Positions 6,415 through 7,047 of a stretch of 7,047 nucleotides of DNA are shown here, in pieces. Origin of the DNA: an uncultured Synergistia bacterium (GTDB lineage: Bacteria; Eremiobacterota; SpSt-956; JAKJGF01); assembly GCA_937888925.1 (NCBI GenBank), contig CALARM010001137.1, forward strand, positions 1 through 7,047, written 5' to 3'. Positions within the stretch are counted from its first letter, which is position 1; every line of letters begins with the position of its first letter. The notes below the pieces were generated by a model. The model was given only the letters and a program-made list of their open reading frames with translations, had not been told where the DNA came from and searched no databases. The position numbers and the translations under genes are program-made.

Positions 6415-6755
6415 ATATCCGAAAATCTATCGTCGGATTGAAATAACTGGTTACAATTTATAATTCATCATATTATCAGTAATATCCTTCTAAAGAATAT
6501 AATTTCCGCAAATCATATTTTTATAGACTCAACCAGCATTATTATAATTTAAATGTTCGTGACGGGTTTAATCCCTGCGCATCATACATTACGCTTTACG
6601 CATTAAGAGGTTATTATGAACCTGCCTATATAGTTTTACACATAATAAATAGAGGAGATTTAATAAAAAAATAGAATTAATATAATTAATGTCAGGTTTG
6701 TTTTTAAACAATTATAAATTATTTATTTAACTAATTAACAAGGGAGGAATCAATA
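6415..6755. other. AT-rich divergent intergenic spacer
   Basis: No convincing gene lies in this spacer between the leftward HD-GYP gene and the rightward LURP-one-related gene. It holds a short TTACGC-word block (about 6577-6606) related to the repeats at the left window end. It also has a palindrome, TTGTTTTTAAACAA with 6-bp arms (6698-6711), 45 bases before the next start, which could be an operator. A possible promoter for the next gene is TTTACA (6635-6640) with TTTAAT (6659-6664) at 18 bases. In sequence this AT-rich, such matches are expected by chance. Tiny start-stop frames at 6616-6633 and 6689-6730 look meaningless. Confidence 0.5.
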
Positions 6756-7047
6756 ATGAATGCAAGTTATCCGTTAAAACTGAGCTTTAAACTGCTAGCT
6801 TTTGCCCCCCAGGTTTATGTTAAAGATTCTACTGGAACTCAAATTTTATATGTAAAACAGAAACTCTTCAAACTCAAAGAAGCTGTGAATATTTATTCAA
6901 ATGACAGTCAATCACAGCAGTTATATTCAATTAATGCCGACAGAATAATAGATTTTTCTGCGAAATATAATTTTACCGACATGCAGGGAAGCAATCTGGG
7001 AGCAGTAAAAAGACAGGGTATGAAATCACTCTGGAGAGCGACCTATC
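6756..7047 (+). CDS. LURP-one-related (LOR, tubby-like fold) protein, 5' part
   Basis: The first 97 residues of a gene that runs off the window. The translation starts MNASYPLKLSFKLLAF and continues through QVYVKDSTGTQILYVKQKLFKLKEAVNIY to LGAVKRQGMKSLWRATY. This is the pattern of LURP-one-related proteins: repeated strands with a V.D..G..ilyVkqk.fklke block and a D..G..lG.vkR.g..S.W...Y block. The family has a tubby/phospholipid-scramblase-like beta-barrel; its role in bacteria is not established. There is no signal peptide. The ATG at 6756 is well supported by GGGAGG (6742-6747), 8 bases upstream and the strongest ribosome site in the window. The family is usually 150-200 residues, so about half is present. 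The recognition is from pattern memory. Confidence 0.75.
   Translation, partial: MNASYPLKLSFKLLAFAPQVYVKDSTGTQILYVKQKLFKLKEAVNIYSNDSQSQQLYSINADRIIDFSAKYNFTDMQGSNLGAVKRQGMKSLWRATY

Noticed and set aside
6616..6633. Five-codon leader peptide (MNLPI) after AAGAGG
   Set aside because: It has a plausible ribosome site, but it lies over 100 bases before the next gene, encodes no attenuation-like codon run, and has no adjoining terminator structure.

Overview
This is an AT-rich, gene-dense bacterial window with six protein genes on both strands. The last gene is cut by the right edge. The content fits an anaerobic or facultative environmental bacterium: a YgiQ-type radical SAM protein, a HicBA toxin-antitoxin pair, and cytoplasmic c-di-GMP and two-component signalling proteins with PocR/GAF and XRE domains. 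The intergenic low-complexity word repeats (CACTGGT, CGTAAT and CAGGATAA types) are a style I associate with uncultivated environmental phyla. I cannot place the organism to phylum from the sequence.

Left part (1-1283): a non-coding mosaic of three short-word repeats is followed by a leftward SAM-dependent O-methyltransferase gene. The last repeat array, eleven 7-bp units, runs into this gene and supplies its stop codon. A roughly 100-bp divergent control region separates the methyltransferase from the next operon. It carries two closely packed extended -10 promoters pointing in opposite directions.

Middle part (1284-4199): hicB (antitoxin), hicA (toxin) and ygiQ (radical SAM, UPF0313) run rightward with a 1-nt overlap and an 8-nt gap, so they look like one transcription unit. 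A separate promoter then drives an orphan response regulator of unusual architecture, a receiver domain fused to an XRE-type helix-turn-helix. A perfect 15-bp hairpin with a UUCG loop closes it. The hairpin also serves the convergent gene on the other side.

Right part (4268-7047): a leftward 706-residue cytoplasmic sensor has a probable PocR domain, two GAF domains and an intact HD-GYP c-di-GMP phosphodiesterase domain. A 367-bp AT-rich spacer follows, then the start of a rightward gene for a LURP-one-related (tubby-like fold) protein.

No mobile element, CRISPR array or RNA gene is visible. The signalling genes could act together, since the regulator and phosphodiesterase are convergent neighbours, but the sequence shows adjacency only. 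I do not see strong evidence for a wholly new system. The most distinctive items are the REC-XRE regulator with an operator-like repeat in its own promoter, the toxin-antitoxin pair fused operonically to ygiQ, and the repeat array at the methyltransferase stop codon.
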